From Nonomuraea jiangxiensis (GTDB taxonomy: Bacteria; Actinomycetota; Actinomycetes; Streptosporangiales; Streptosporangiaceae): a stretch of 64,000 nucleotides of DNA. The notes under the pieces were generated by a model that was not told the DNA's origin, ran no database searches, and was given only the letters and a program-made list of their open reading frames with translations. The stretch is taken from positions 1-64,000 of the forward strand of contig NZ_FNDJ01000004.1 of assembly GCF_900099965.1 (NCBI RefSeq), in the 5' to 3' direction. Each line of letters opens with the position of its first letter. The stretch's first letter is position 1. The translations under genes and the position numbers were made by a program. Below, piece after piece: positions 26,373 to 34,367 of this stretch.

Positions 26373-27593
26373 GTGACGGAAGTGCGGGGCGAGGGGGGCC
26401 ACGAATACCGGTGGGCACTGCCGTCGGTGCTGCTCGGCGATGCCTGGGAGGGCCGGCGCGTCAAGCGCTCGACGCGCGACTGGATCGTCGACATCGTCAT
26501 GTTCCTGCTGGCGAGCGGCCTGACGCTGGTGGGCATTCCCGAGCTCCACGACCGCCCGGAGCCGCTGCAGGCGATCGAACAGGTGACCGGGGCGCTGAGC
26601 TGCGCGGGCGTGTGGCTGCGGCGCAGGTGGCCGGTGGGGTTCGCGGTGGTGACCACGCTGCTGTCGTCCTACCTGGAGCTCGTCGGCGGCGCCTCGGTCG
26701 TCGCCCTGTTCACCGTGGCCGTGCACCGGCCGTTCAAGGTCTCCGGGCCGATCATGCTGCTCGGCGCCGTCTCCCTGGTGCCGTACGTCCTGCTGCGGGC
26801 GCAGACCGACCTGAGCACGCCGCTGGAGGCCCTGCTCGGCGGGACCATCCTGGTGGCCGTGTTCGGCTGGGGCATCGTCGTCCGCGCCAGGCGGCAGCTC
26901 GTCTGGTCACTCAGGGAGCGCGCCGCGAACGCCGCCGAGGACGCCAAGCGGCACGAACGCGAGCGCATCGCCAGGGAGATGCACGACGTGCTCGCCCACC
27001 GCCTCTCGATGCTCAGCCTGCACGCGGGCGCCCTGGAGTTCCGGCCCGACGCGCCGCCCCCGGAGATCGCCAGGGCGGCCGGGGCCATCAGGACCAACGC
27101 CCACCTGGCACTGCAGGACCTGCGCGAGGTGATCGGCGTGCTGCGGCAGGCGCCGCCCGATGCGGACGACCTCGTGCCCGACCGGCCGCAACCCACGCTC
27201 GCCGACCTGCCCACGCTGGTCGAGGAGTGCCGCCAGGCGGGCATGGACGTACGGCTCGACCTGCGGGCCGCCGACGCGCCCGAGGGGCTCGGCCGCAACC
27301 TCTACCGCATCGTGCAGGAGGCGCTCACCAACGCCCGCAAGCACGCGCACGGTGCGCCGGTGACCGTCACGGTCACGGGCTCGCGCGGCAAGGAGCTGTC
27401 CGTGGAGGTGCGCAACCCGCTCTGGGCCCGGCCCGGCACGCGCCTGCCCGGGGCCGGGGCCGGGCTCATCGGGCTGACCGAGCGGGCGGAGCTGGCCGGC
27501 GGGCGGCTCCGGCACGGCGCCACGCCGGAAGGGGAGTTCGTGGTGGGAGCCTGGCTACCGTGGCCGGTGGAGACGACGCGGGAGGACGCTTGA
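26373..27593 (+). CDS. NarL-type sensor histidine kinase
   Basis: A two-component sensor of 406 residues. Four to five membrane helices (about 30-170) are followed by a HisKA_3 dimerisation domain with EMHDVLAHRLSML (phospho-His about 204) and a HATPase domain (NLYRIVQEALTNARKHA, about 310, with a Gly-rich GAGLIGL, about 365). There is no large extracellular domain, so it is an intramembrane-sensing type. Its stop overlaps the regulator start (TTGA). Start choice rests on the -10 spacing. Confidence 0.93.
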   Translation: MTEVRGEGGHEYRWALPSVLLGDAWEGRRVKRSTRDWIVDIVMFLLASGLTLVGIPELHDRPEPLQAIEQVTGALSCAGVWLRRRWPVGFAVVTTLLSSYLELVGGASVVALFTVAVHRPFKVSGPIMLLGAVSLVPYVLLRAQTDLSTPLEALLGGTILVAVFGWGIVVRARRQLVWSLRERAANAAEDAKRHERERIAREMHDVLAHRLSMLSLHAGALEFRPDAPPPEIARAAGAIRTNAHLALQDLREVIGVLRQAPPDADDLVPDRPQPTLADLPTLVEECRQAGMDVRLDLRAADAPEGLGRNLYRIVQEALTNARKHAHGAPVTVTVTGSRGKELSVEVRNPLWARPGTRLPGAGAGLIGLTERAELAGGRLRHGATPEGEFVVGAWLPWPVETTREDA

Positions 27594-28237
27594 TCAGGGT
27601 GCTGATAGTCGACGACGACGCGATGGTCCGGGCCGGGCTGTCGATGATCCTCGGCGGTGTGGAGGACATCAAGATCGTGGCCGAGGCGGGCGACGGGGCC
27701 GAGGTGCCGCGGCAGGTGGCCGAGCACCGGCCCGACGTGGTCCTGATGGACATCCGCATGCCGGGCGTCGACGGCCTCACCGCGACCGAGGCGCTGCGCC
27801 GCACCTCCGCGCCGCCCGAGGTGGTGGTGCTGACCACCTTCCACGCCGACGCGCAGGTGCTGCGGGCGCTGCGCGGCGGGGCCGCCGGGTTCCTGCTGAA
27901 GGACATCGCGCCGGGCGACCTGGTGGCGGCGATCAGGAAGGTGGCCTCGGGGGAGCCGATCCTGTCGCCGGCGGTGACCCGGCAGCTCATCACCGTGGTG
28001 TCCGACGGCGGGGCGGGGCGGCGTACCGAACGGGCGCGCGAGCTGCTCGGGCGGCTCAGCGGGCGGGAGCGGGAGGTGGCGCTGGCCGTGGGGCGGGGCA
28101 GGTCGAACGCCGAGATCGGGCGGGAGCTCTACATGAGCGTGCCGACGGTCAAGGCGCACGTGTCGCGCATCCTGACCAAGCTCGACCTCAACAACCGGGT
28201 GCAGGTCGCGCTGCTGGTCTACGATGCAGGGGCGTGA
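27590..28237 (+). CDS. NarL/FixJ-family response regulator
   Basis: A 215-residue regulator with an N-terminal receiver (acidic VDDDAM, phospho-Asp in LMDIRMPG at about 53, Lys in LLKDIAPG at about 104) and a C-terminal LuxR-type HTH (LSGREREVALAVGRGRSNAEIG, split around residue 150-170). The TTG start overlaps the kinase stop, and GGAGG lies five bases upstream. It is the partner of the preceding histidine kinase. Confidence 0.94.
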   Translation: MIRVLIVDDDAMVRAGLSMILGGVEDIKIVAEAGDGAEVPRQVAEHRPDVVLMDIRMPGVDGLTATEALRRTSAPPEVVVLTTFHADAQVLRALRGGAAGFLLKDIAPGDLVAAIRKVASGEPILSPAVTRQLITVVSDGGAGRRTERARELLGRLSGREREVALAVGRGRSNAEIGRELYMSVPTVKAHVSRILTKLDLNNRVQVALLVYDAGA

Positions 28238-28241
28238 GGGG

Positions 28242-29303
28242 TCACCTGGTCAGCAGCTCCTCGATCGTGGCCCGGTGCAGCACCAGGTCGTCGGGGTCGT
28301 CGGGGGCGGGTTGCTCGCCGAAGTGGATCCTGCGCTGCCAGATCCTGGCCATGATGATGCCGTGGCGCAGGGCCGCGTACATCTCGTAGAAGTCCAGGTC
28401 GCGGGGCTCGTAGCCGGTGAGCTCGCGATACTGCCGGCAGACGTCGTCGCGGCGCATGAAGTCGGGCATGCCGGGAAGGCCGCCACCGACCGTGAAATCC
28501 TGGAAGAAGCGGTGCAGGAAGAGCATCCAGGACAGGTCCAGCTCGCGCGGCGCGATCGCGGCCATCTCCCAGTCGAGCACCGCGACCGGGGTGAAATCGC
28601 GGAACATCAGGTTCCCGATCCTGGCGTCGCCCCAGCACAGCACGTCCGGCCCGGGAGCGTCCGGCCAGTGCGCCTCCAGCCAGTCGAAGGCCCGCTCCAG
28701 CACGGGGACGGGGCGCGAGCCGTGCGCCCACGCGTAGTAGGCGCGCTGCCTGTCGACGTGGGCACGTAGTCCCGGCCGGCCCAGCGGGGACAACTCCTCC
28801 GGGGTGAAGGCGGTCTCGTGCAGCGCCGCCACGATCGCGACGCTCGCCTCCTGCAGCCTGCGCCGGTCCGCCGGGGCCGCGTCGTGCAGCCAGCCGCCGA
28901 ACGTGTACGGCAGCACGTCCGGCGGCACGTCGCCGTCCGCGCGTTCCATGACGAAGAACGGCGTGCCGAGCGGTCCCGGGTCGGGCTCGAACCAGAGGGC
29001 GCGCGGCGCTGGGATTCCAGCTTTTTCCCTGGCCAGTCGCATGATCTCGAACTGCGCCCGCAGATCGTAGGAGGGAAAGACGGGAACCGCTTCCACCGCC
29101 GGTGCGAGCCTGGCTACGCAGCGCGTTCTACCCTGACTCCAGGTGGCGGTGAAGAACAGGGTCTCGCTCGACAGGCCGTTCTCCGACGGTCTGGACAGTT
29201 CGGACACCGTGGCGTGCTCGCCGAGCCTGCCGCGAAGCCAGCCGGCCACCTGTTCGCGCAGTTTTTCCAGGTCGCGGGTGGAGGTGCGCATCTGCTCGGT
29301 CAC
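28242..29303 (-). CDS. phosphotransferase family protein (APH/ACAD10-like)
   Basis: A 353-residue aminoglycoside-phosphotransferase-fold kinase. The catalytic loop appears as CWGDARIGNLMF (about 225) and the metal site as VLDWEMAAI (about 245). In this subfamily the substrate is usually not an antibiotic but a small metabolite, so resistance should not be assumed. The GTG at 29303 is chosen because GGAGG sits six bases upstream; upstream codons in the same frame lack family similarity. It is convergent with the response regulator, only four bases apart. Confidence 0.88.
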   Translation of the reverse strand: MTEQMRTSTRDLEKLREQVAGWLRGRLGEHATVSELSRPSENGLSSETLFFTATWSQGRTRCVARLAPAVEAVPVFPSYDLRAQFEIMRLAREKAGIPAPRALWFEPDPGPLGTPFFVMERADGDVPPDVLPYTFGGWLHDAAPADRRRLQEASVAIVAALHETAFTPEELSPLGRPGLRAHVDRQRAYYAWAHGSRPVPVLERAFDWLEAHWPDAPGPDVLCWGDARIGNLMFRDFTPVAVLDWEMAAIAPRELDLSWMLFLHRFFQDFTVGGGLPGMPDFMRRDDVCRQYRELTGYEPRDLDFYEMYAALRHGIIMARIWQRRIHFGEQPAPDDPDDLVLHRATIEELLTR

Positions 29304-29447
29304 GGTCCGCCTCCAGGGTGAACGCCTGTCCTGGATCTGTCGTATACCCCCCACCAAGCGCTTGTCCATATCGTGGTGACCGTTACGGTCAGGTACGCGG
29401 CAGCCGTACCCTTGTCTGAAAGGGCATGTCACGAAGGGACAAGTGGG

Positions 29448-30770
29448 ATGAGTTCAGCGGGTGAAGGCTTGTCTCGCCCGCTTCCCGAGCAGGTGCGGGT
29501 GAATGTCGTCGACCTGGCGGCCCAGGTTCTTGGGTCGGTGCCCGCTGCCTCCATCCCGCCGCCCCTGCGGGGGATCGCCAAGTTCGACCCGCGCAAGCGG
29601 GCCAAGCTGGGCAGCGCGCCCATAGCCGCGCAGCTGGAGAACGACAAGAAGTTCCGCGAGCTGGTCGCCGAGTCGGTGGCGGCCGGGTGGCCGGAGCTGG
29701 TCACGGCGCTGGCCGACGGCAACGTCCCGCCCGCCGCCGATCCGGTGCTGGTGGCCGCGGCCGCCTATCTGACCCGGCCGCCGGGGTGGGCGGAGATGAT
29801 CGAGGCCGCCCGTACGGACCTGGAGCAGTCGGCCGTGGCCGCCGAGGGGTCCGAGCGCGAGGAGGTGGTCGCCCGGCTGCGCGAGCAGCTCGCCACGCAG
29901 AAGACCGCCGCCAAGGAGGACGCCGACCGGCTGCGCGAGCAGATCAAACTGGCCCGCGCGGAAAACTCCGACCTGCGCCGCAAACTCCACGACGCCCGCG
30001 AGCGGGCCAAGAGCGCGATGCGCCGGGCCGAGGAGATGGAGCGAGCGGCGGAGGAGGCCAGGGTGGCCGCCTCCGCCGCGGGCAGTGCGGGGGAGTCGGA
30101 GCTGCGGCGGCTGCGCGAGCGGCTGGCCGACGCGGAGAGACAGCTCGAAGCCTCCCGCCGGGCCGCCCGCGAGGGCAGGAGCATCGAGGAGGCGCGCATC
30201 CGGGTGCTGCTCGACGCGCTGCAGGACGCCTCCGCCGGGCTGCGCAGGGAGCTCGCCCTGCCCGCTACGATCAGCCGGCCCGCCGATTCGGTCGCGGCGA
30301 GCACCGGCGAGCGGCCGGGGGTGCGCGGGGTGCCCGCGCGGGCCCTGGCCGACGACGACCCGCAACTGCTCGACCAGTTGCTGGCGCTGCCGCAGGTGCA
30401 CCTGATCATCGACGGCTACAACGTCACCAAGACCGGCTACGGCACGCTCACCCTCGCCGACCAGCGCAACCGGCTGATGGCCGGGCTCGGCGGGCTGGTG
30501 GCGCAGACCAGGGTCGAGGTGACCGTGGTGTTCGACGGCGCCGAGCTGAACTCCCCGGTCCAGGTGGTGGCGCCGCGCGGGGTGCGGGTGCTGTTCAGCG
30601 CGCCGGGGGAGATCGCCGACGACCTGATCCGCCGGCTCGTACGCGCCGAGCCGCCCGGCCGGGCCATCGCCGTGGTGTCGTCCGACCGCGAGGTGGCCGA
30701 GTCCGTCAGGCGGATGGGAGCCAGACCCGTTCCGTCGGGTTTGCTGCTGCGCAGGCTGGGTCGGGCCTAA
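29448..30770 (+). CDS. NYN domain (YacP-like) RNA-binding protein with coiled coil
   Basis: A 440-residue protein. The N-terminal half is helical, followed by a long charged coiled coil (about 140-265) rich in Arg, Glu and Ala. The C-terminus is a NYN/YacP nuclease-type domain (LIIDGYNVTKTGYG at about 323, VVFDGAE at about 362, VVSSDREV at about 414). Such proteins are predicted RNases or RNA-binding factors. The ATG at 29448 is preferred to an upstream frame start that overlaps the divergent promoter region. Confidence 0.85.
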   Translation: MSSAGEGLSRPLPEQVRVNVVDLAAQVLGSVPAASIPPPLRGIAKFDPRKRAKLGSAPIAAQLENDKKFRELVAESVAAGWPELVTALADGNVPPAADPVLVAAAAYLTRPPGWAEMIEAARTDLEQSAVAAEGSEREEVVARLREQLATQKTAAKEDADRLREQIKLARAENSDLRRKLHDARERAKSAMRRAEEMERAAEEARVAASAAGSAGESELRRLRERLADAERQLEASRRAAREGRSIEEARIRVLLDALQDASAGLRRELALPATISRPADSVAASTGERPGVRGVPARALADDDPQLLDQLLALPQVHLIIDGYNVTKTGYGTLTLADQRNRLMAGLGGLVAQTRVEVTVVFDGAELNSPVQVVAPRGVRVLFSAPGEIADDLIRRLVRAEPPGRAIAVVSSDREVAESVRRMGARPVPSGLLLRRLGRA

Positions 30771-30865
30771 GTTACGAGTTGCTGGATTTTCGCTGGATTG
30801 GCGGCTTCCTCAGCTGTCACTTCTGTACTATTTCGCCCCAGATGTAATCCCTGGGAGGCGACGCT

Positions 30866-31840
30866 GTGAGGTTTGGCCGGGTGCCGGTGGCGGTGGGTCT
30901 CGCGATCGGCCTGGTGCTGTTGCCGACGGGCCCCGCGGGGGCCGATCCCGAGCCGACGATCGGGCAGGCGAAGGCCAAGCTCGACAAGCTCAACGACCGG
31001 GCGGACAAGGTCGTCGACCGGTTCAACACGGCCAACGAGCGTTACAAGAAGGCCAGGACCGCCTACACCAAGCTGAACGACAGCTACAAGCGCAAGCTGG
31101 CGACGGTCGCGGACCTGCGTGACCAGGTGATCAGCATGGCCGTCGAGAGCTACAAGACGGGCAACGACGTCACCGCCTTCCCCGGGTTGTTCGGCACGAC
31201 CGATCCCGAGGACCGGCTGGCGGAGCTGGCGCTGGCCGAGCAGGTGACGCGGGAGCGGGCCGAGAAGCTGGCCGCCTTCGACCGGGCGAACCGCGGGCTG
31301 AAGGCCGACCGGGACAAGGCGCAGGAGGCGCTGGAGTCGGCCGACAAGGAGCGCGACGGCGTGGAGAAGGAGCGCTCGGAGGTCCTCAAGCTGATCGTCC
31401 AGCAGAAGAAGCTCCTGCGGAAGCTGGGCGCCTACAACCAGGGCAACCCGAACAGCACCGGCATCGAATACACCGGGCCGGCCTCGGGGAACGCGGCGGC
31501 GGTGCTGCGGTTCGCGTTCGCGCAGGTGGGCAAGCCGTATGTGTTCGGCGGGACGGGGCCGGGGGGTTACGACTGCTCGGGGCTGACCCAGGCGGCCTGG
31601 CGGGCGGCCGGGGTGTCACTGCCTCGTACGACGTGGGAGCAGTGGGCGTGGGGCGCCAAGCGCAAGGTTCCGCTCAATTCGCTGCAGCCCGGTGACCTGA
31701 TCTTCAGTGAGGGGCTGGGGCACGTGAGCATCTACGCCGGGAACGGGAAGATCGTCCACGCGCCGCAGACCGGGGACGTGGTCAAGGTCGTCCCCCTTGC
31801 CTCCTCCGGCCGCTCGATCGTCGGCGCCGTCCGCCCGTAG
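30866..31840 (+). CDS. NlpC/P60 (C40) peptidoglycan hydrolase with N-terminal coiled coil
   Basis: A secreted 324-residue hydrolase of the RipA type. A signal peptide ends near AGADPEP (about 28). A coiled-coil domain spans about 30-190 and a C-terminal NlpC/P60 domain about 210-324, with catalytic Cys in YDCSGLTQ (about 236) and His in GHVSIYAG (about 285). These enzymes cut between D-Glu and meso-DAP. GGGAGG precedes the GTG, and TACTAT at 30826-30831 is a likely -10. Confidence 0.92.
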   Translation: MRFGRVPVAVGLAIGLVLLPTGPAGADPEPTIGQAKAKLDKLNDRADKVVDRFNTANERYKKARTAYTKLNDSYKRKLATVADLRDQVISMAVESYKTGNDVTAFPGLFGTTDPEDRLAELALAEQVTRERAEKLAAFDRANRGLKADRDKAQEALESADKERDGVEKERSEVLKLIVQQKKLLRKLGAYNQGNPNSTGIEYTGPASGNAAAVLRFAFAQVGKPYVFGGTGPGGYDCSGLTQAAWRAAGVSLPRTTWEQWAWGAKRKVPLNSLQPGDLIFSEGLGHVSIYAGNGKIVHAPQTGDVVKVVPLASSGRSIVGAVRP

Positions 31841-32078
31841 CGGCTCGTTCGCTTGGTTCGCTGAGTCCGTCGCCGGGCGGTTCCGGTCACGGGCGATACG
31901 GGTTTCGGCTGTCCACTGGTCGGCTCGCGATCGTTCCGCCGCATTGGCGGCCCCTCTACTACGAGGGGTGACGTGTTGAACGTTGAGGCTGGGCCGTGTG
32001 CGCCCGCCGGGGTTGGCGCTTGACCAACATTCTCCCTGCTTGGCGGGGTGCGCTGCCATTCCTGAAGAGGTCTGTGCG

Positions 32079-32101
32079 ATCTACGATGCTGCATCGTAGA
32101 T
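32079..32101. promoter_or_regulatory. perfect 10-bp palindrome, operator-like
   Basis: ATCTACGATG and CATCGTAGAT are exact inverted repeats around CTG. The site lies alone in non-coding DNA, 150 bases before the CRP-type box. The length and symmetry suggest a dimeric repressor site; the regulator is unknown. Confidence 0.5.
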
Positions 32102-32250
32102 GACTGCCGCGCGGCGAGAGGGCCGTGAAGCGGGCGGTGCTCCGGGCGGAGGAGCGGCGGGAGTGCTCGCAGTGACATGGCTCACGATGGCCATGTGAAA
32201 GGTGTGACAAAAGAGACAATCGGGACCTGACAGGGCGGCGTGCCGGGAAG

Positions 32251-32266
32251 TGTGAGTAGGGTCACA
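32251..32266 (+). promoter_or_regulatory. consensus CRP/GlxR-type binding site
   Basis: TGTGAGTAGGGTCACA is an exact match to TGTGA-N6-TCACA, the cAMP-receptor-protein consensus. In Streptomyces and mycobacteria, Crp controls rpfA, whose leader also carries a c-di-AMP riboswitch. The arrangement here is the same type. Confidence 0.7.
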
Positions 32267-32514
32267 TTTCGATAACAGCGCCTGGGGTTCCAGCAGGGGT
32301 TTCTCACCTTACTCACCCCTTTATCTGATCTTTACAGGACGACAGTCGCTTTGCTGTTTTTCAGCCTTTCGACGTAGCTTCTGGCGTCGTCGCGGTGAAC
32401 AAGCCATGTCATCGCGAACCGGCATCGGTCCCCCCGATGTGAGACAGATAACGATCCATTGGCCGCCGTCGATATCCCCATTTCGACACCTCAATCGGAT
32501 GGCGGCCTGCCGAA

Positions 32515-32662
32515 TTCGTGCAGCCAGGAGGCACGGAGCCGGGGAACCAGCGATCCCACATTCCCCTAGGGATCAGGGGTGAATCGGCGCGCCTATCGCG
32601 CCGTAGGGCTACTTCCAGGCCCGAATCCGTCAGCTAACCCGGTAGGCGTTCGTGGAAGACAC
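32515..32662 (+). ncRNA. c-di-AMP riboswitch (ydaO/yuaA type)
   Basis: The conserved blocks of this class appear in order: GGAGCCGGGGAACCA (32535-32549), GGGGTGAAT (32577-32585), then CCGAATCCGTCAGCTAACCC (32621-32640) and GGTAGGCG (32641-32648). Variable hairpins CCCTAGGG and GGCGCGCCTATCGCGCC lie between. In actinobacteria this RNA senses c-di-AMP and usually lowers expression of cell-wall hydrolases. It ends just before the ribosome site of the NlpC/P60 gene. The outer boundaries are approximate. Confidence 0.92.
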
Positions 32663-32673
32663 AAGGAGAAATC

Positions 32674-33261
32674 CTGTCTATCTCCCTGCATAACCCCCGC
32701 CTGTCCCGCCTTACCGTGAGTGGCGTAGCGCTCACGATGACCGTGACGGCCGGAGGTTTGATCCTCCATGCCCCCACGGCTCAGGCGAAGACGACCAGCG
32801 ATTCGGCCCGTACCTCGACGGCGGCAACGGCAGCGACCGCTGCGACGTCGAGCAAGGCCACGGCCGCCCGGCAGCGGGCCGCCAAGGTCGCCCGTCAGAA
32901 GGCGATGGCCCGCAAGGCCGTCGCCGTGGCCAAGCACCAGGTCGGTGTCCCGTACCGTTACGGAGGCACAGGATCGGGTGGGTTCGACTGCTCCGGTCTC
33001 GTCCAGTTCGCCTGGCGCAAGGCCGGAGTGAAGCTCCCGCGCGTGACGAGCAGCCAGTTCGCGCGCACCAGGACCAAGGTCTCCTGGCGGCATCTCAAGC
33101 CGGGTGACCTGATGTTCTTCAGCGGGCTCGGCCACGTGGGCATGTACGTCGGCAAGGGCAAGATGGTCCATTCGCCACGGACAGGCGAACGGGTGCGCAT
33201 CGACAAGCTGGGCGGATGGCGCAGGTCGTCATTCGTCGGCGCAGTCCGCCCCGGCATGTGA
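32674..33261 (+). CDS. NlpC/P60 (C40) peptidoglycan hydrolase under riboswitch control
   Basis: A 195-residue secreted hydrolase. The catalytic Cys is in DCSGLVQ (about 106) and His in GHVGMY (about 154). A low-complexity Ala/Thr/Lys linker precedes the catalytic domain. The start is placed at an unusual CTG (32674), because AAGGAG lies five bases before it and the resulting N-terminus forms a full signal peptide ending APTAQA. A GTG at 32716 lacks a ribosome site and truncates the signal. Expression is likely set by Crp/cAMP at the promoter and c-di-AMP in the leader. Confidence 0.85.
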   Translation: MSISLHNPRLSRLTVSGVALTMTVTAGGLILHAPTAQAKTTSDSARTSTAATAATAATSSKATAARQRAAKVARQKAMARKAVAVAKHQVGVPYRYGGTGSGGFDCSGLVQFAWRKAGVKLPRVTSSQFARTRTKVSWRHLKPGDLMFFSGLGHVGMYVGKGKMVHSPRTGERVRIDKLGGWRRSSFVGAVRPGM

Positions 33262-33262
33262 C

Positions 33263-33298
33263 GAAGGCCCCGCCCGACGATTTTCGGGCGGGGCCTTC
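33263..33298 (+). terminator. strong hairpin after the riboswitch-controlled hydrolase
   Basis: GAAGGCCCCGCCCG and CGGGCGGGGCCTTC form a perfect 14-bp stem with an eight-base loop, two bases after the stop codon. Confidence 0.9.
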
Positions 33299-33452
33299 AC
33301 ATGACACCCAGCTGGTACGGCAGGCCAACGTCACGCCACCCGCCGCACGGTGGCCGGCCACGTCTGAGCGCCGCTGACGACGCCAAGCGCGGGCCGGACC
33401 CCCGAACGCGCATCCGACGGCCGGTGGCGGGAACGTAGGGGCGTGGGCCGAC

Positions 33453-33458
33453 TACGAT
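33453..33458 (+). promoter_or_regulatory. leaderless -10 hexamer for the MA-type peptidase
   Basis: TACGAT ends eight bases before the GTG at 33467, with no ribosome site between. Confidence 0.5.
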
Positions 33459-33466
33459 CGGGCAGC

Positions 33467-34357
33467 GTGTCCGTGCAGGTGAGACGACGAGCCGTGGTGG
33501 CCGGTCTGCTGCTTCTCGCCTTCGCCAGCCCGGCCAGCATCCCTACGGGCATCTCAACCCCCACAGCCACTCCAACTCCCCTCAATGCCCTGACTCCGTT
33601 CGTGACCCCCACGGGCACTTCGGGCCCCGTCGTTCCCCCCGAGCTGCGTGCCCTCTGGTCCGATGGCATGAGCGTGTCGCGGGGGAGGCACTCACTGGTC
33701 GTCGGCCACCACGCCACGCCCGCCTCGCTCGATGAGCTGGCACGCAGGGCCGACGCGGCCGGGCAGCGGGTGGCGAGCGTGCTGGGCGGGCCGGTACGCC
33801 CCCTGGTGGTCGTGCCCCGGAGCGCCCGGGAGGCCGCCGAACTGGCCGGAGTCGAGCACGTCGACGGGCTGGCCGCGGTGGCGGACGGTGGGCGGGTGAT
33901 CATCGTGCCCGAGTTCTACGCCCTGCTCAACTCCACGGGCAAGGACGTGGTCCTCACCCATGAGCTCACCCACGTCGTGGCGGGCACCGGCGGCCTGCCT
34001 CCCTGGCTCTACGAGGGGTTCGCCGACTACGTGGGCTACCGCGACTCCGGGCTCCCCGTGAAGACGGCCGCCGCCGAGCTGGCCGCCGAGGTCCGGGCCG
34101 GGCGCCTGCCGCGCGCATTGCCAGGGCCTGCGGCTTTTGCGGTGGACGGGCGGGACCCGGTACGGCTCGCGCGGGCGTACCAGGAGGCTTGGCTGGCGTG
34201 TCGGTTCCTGGCTGACAGGTTCGGTGAGGAGACGCTGGTGGGGTTCTACCGTGAAGCCCGGGCGACCGGCGTCGACAAGGCACTAGCCTCACTGGGGCTC
34301 TCCACGGCCGGCTTGACGGCGCGGTGGCGCGATTACGTGCGGGACCAGCTCGCGTAA
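33467..34357 (+). CDS. secreted zinc metallopeptidase (peptidase MA-like)
   Basis: A 296-residue exported gluzincin-type protease. An N-terminal signal (RRRAVVAGLLLLAFASPAS) is followed by a Thr/Pro-rich stretch. The zinc motif HELTH (about 165-169) and the downstream Glu in YEGFADYVG (about 183) are present. The start at 33467 puts the signal at the N-terminus and fits the -10 spacing; an earlier in-frame GTG at 33443 lies inside the promoter. It precedes a second membrane metallopeptidase by ten bases, so the two may share a transcript. Confidence 0.85.
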   Translation: MSVQVRRRAVVAGLLLLAFASPASIPTGISTPTATPTPLNALTPFVTPTGTSGPVVPPELRALWSDGMSVSRGRHSLVVGHHATPASLDELARRADAAGQRVASVLGGPVRPLVVVPRSAREAAELAGVEHVDGLAAVADGGRVIIVPEFYALLNSTGKDVVLTHELTHVVAGTGGLPPWLYEGFADYVGYRDSGLPVKTAAAELAAEVRAGRLPRALPGPAAFAVDGRDPVRLARAYQEAWLACRFLADRFGEETLVGFYREARATGVDKALASLGLSTAGLTARWRDYVRDQLA

Positions 34358-34367
34358 GGGGAGGCAT

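Larger units (their letters stand above)
31841..32673 (+). other. long non-coding leader and promoter region
   Basis: No credible gene lies in these 833 bases. The first part holds an inverted repeat CCCCTC/GAGGGG (31951-31968), a perfect 10-bp palindrome (32079-32101) and a 7-bp repeat ACATGGC/GCCATGT near 32174-32195. Base composition then drops toward A/T, with a CRP-type box at 32251-32266 and likely promoter sequence to about 32380. The rest is a structured leader ending in the c-di-AMP riboswitch before the second NlpC/P60 gene. Confidence 0.75.

Noticed and set aside
28242-29303. Aminoglycoside resistance gene
   Set aside because: The fold is APH-like, but the subfamily features fit metabolite kinases and there is no resistance context.
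31841-32250. Small open frames in the long gap before the riboswitch
   Set aside because: Codon bias is poor on both strands and no start has a ribosome site or -10 at suitable spacing; the palindromes suggest regulatory DNA instead.
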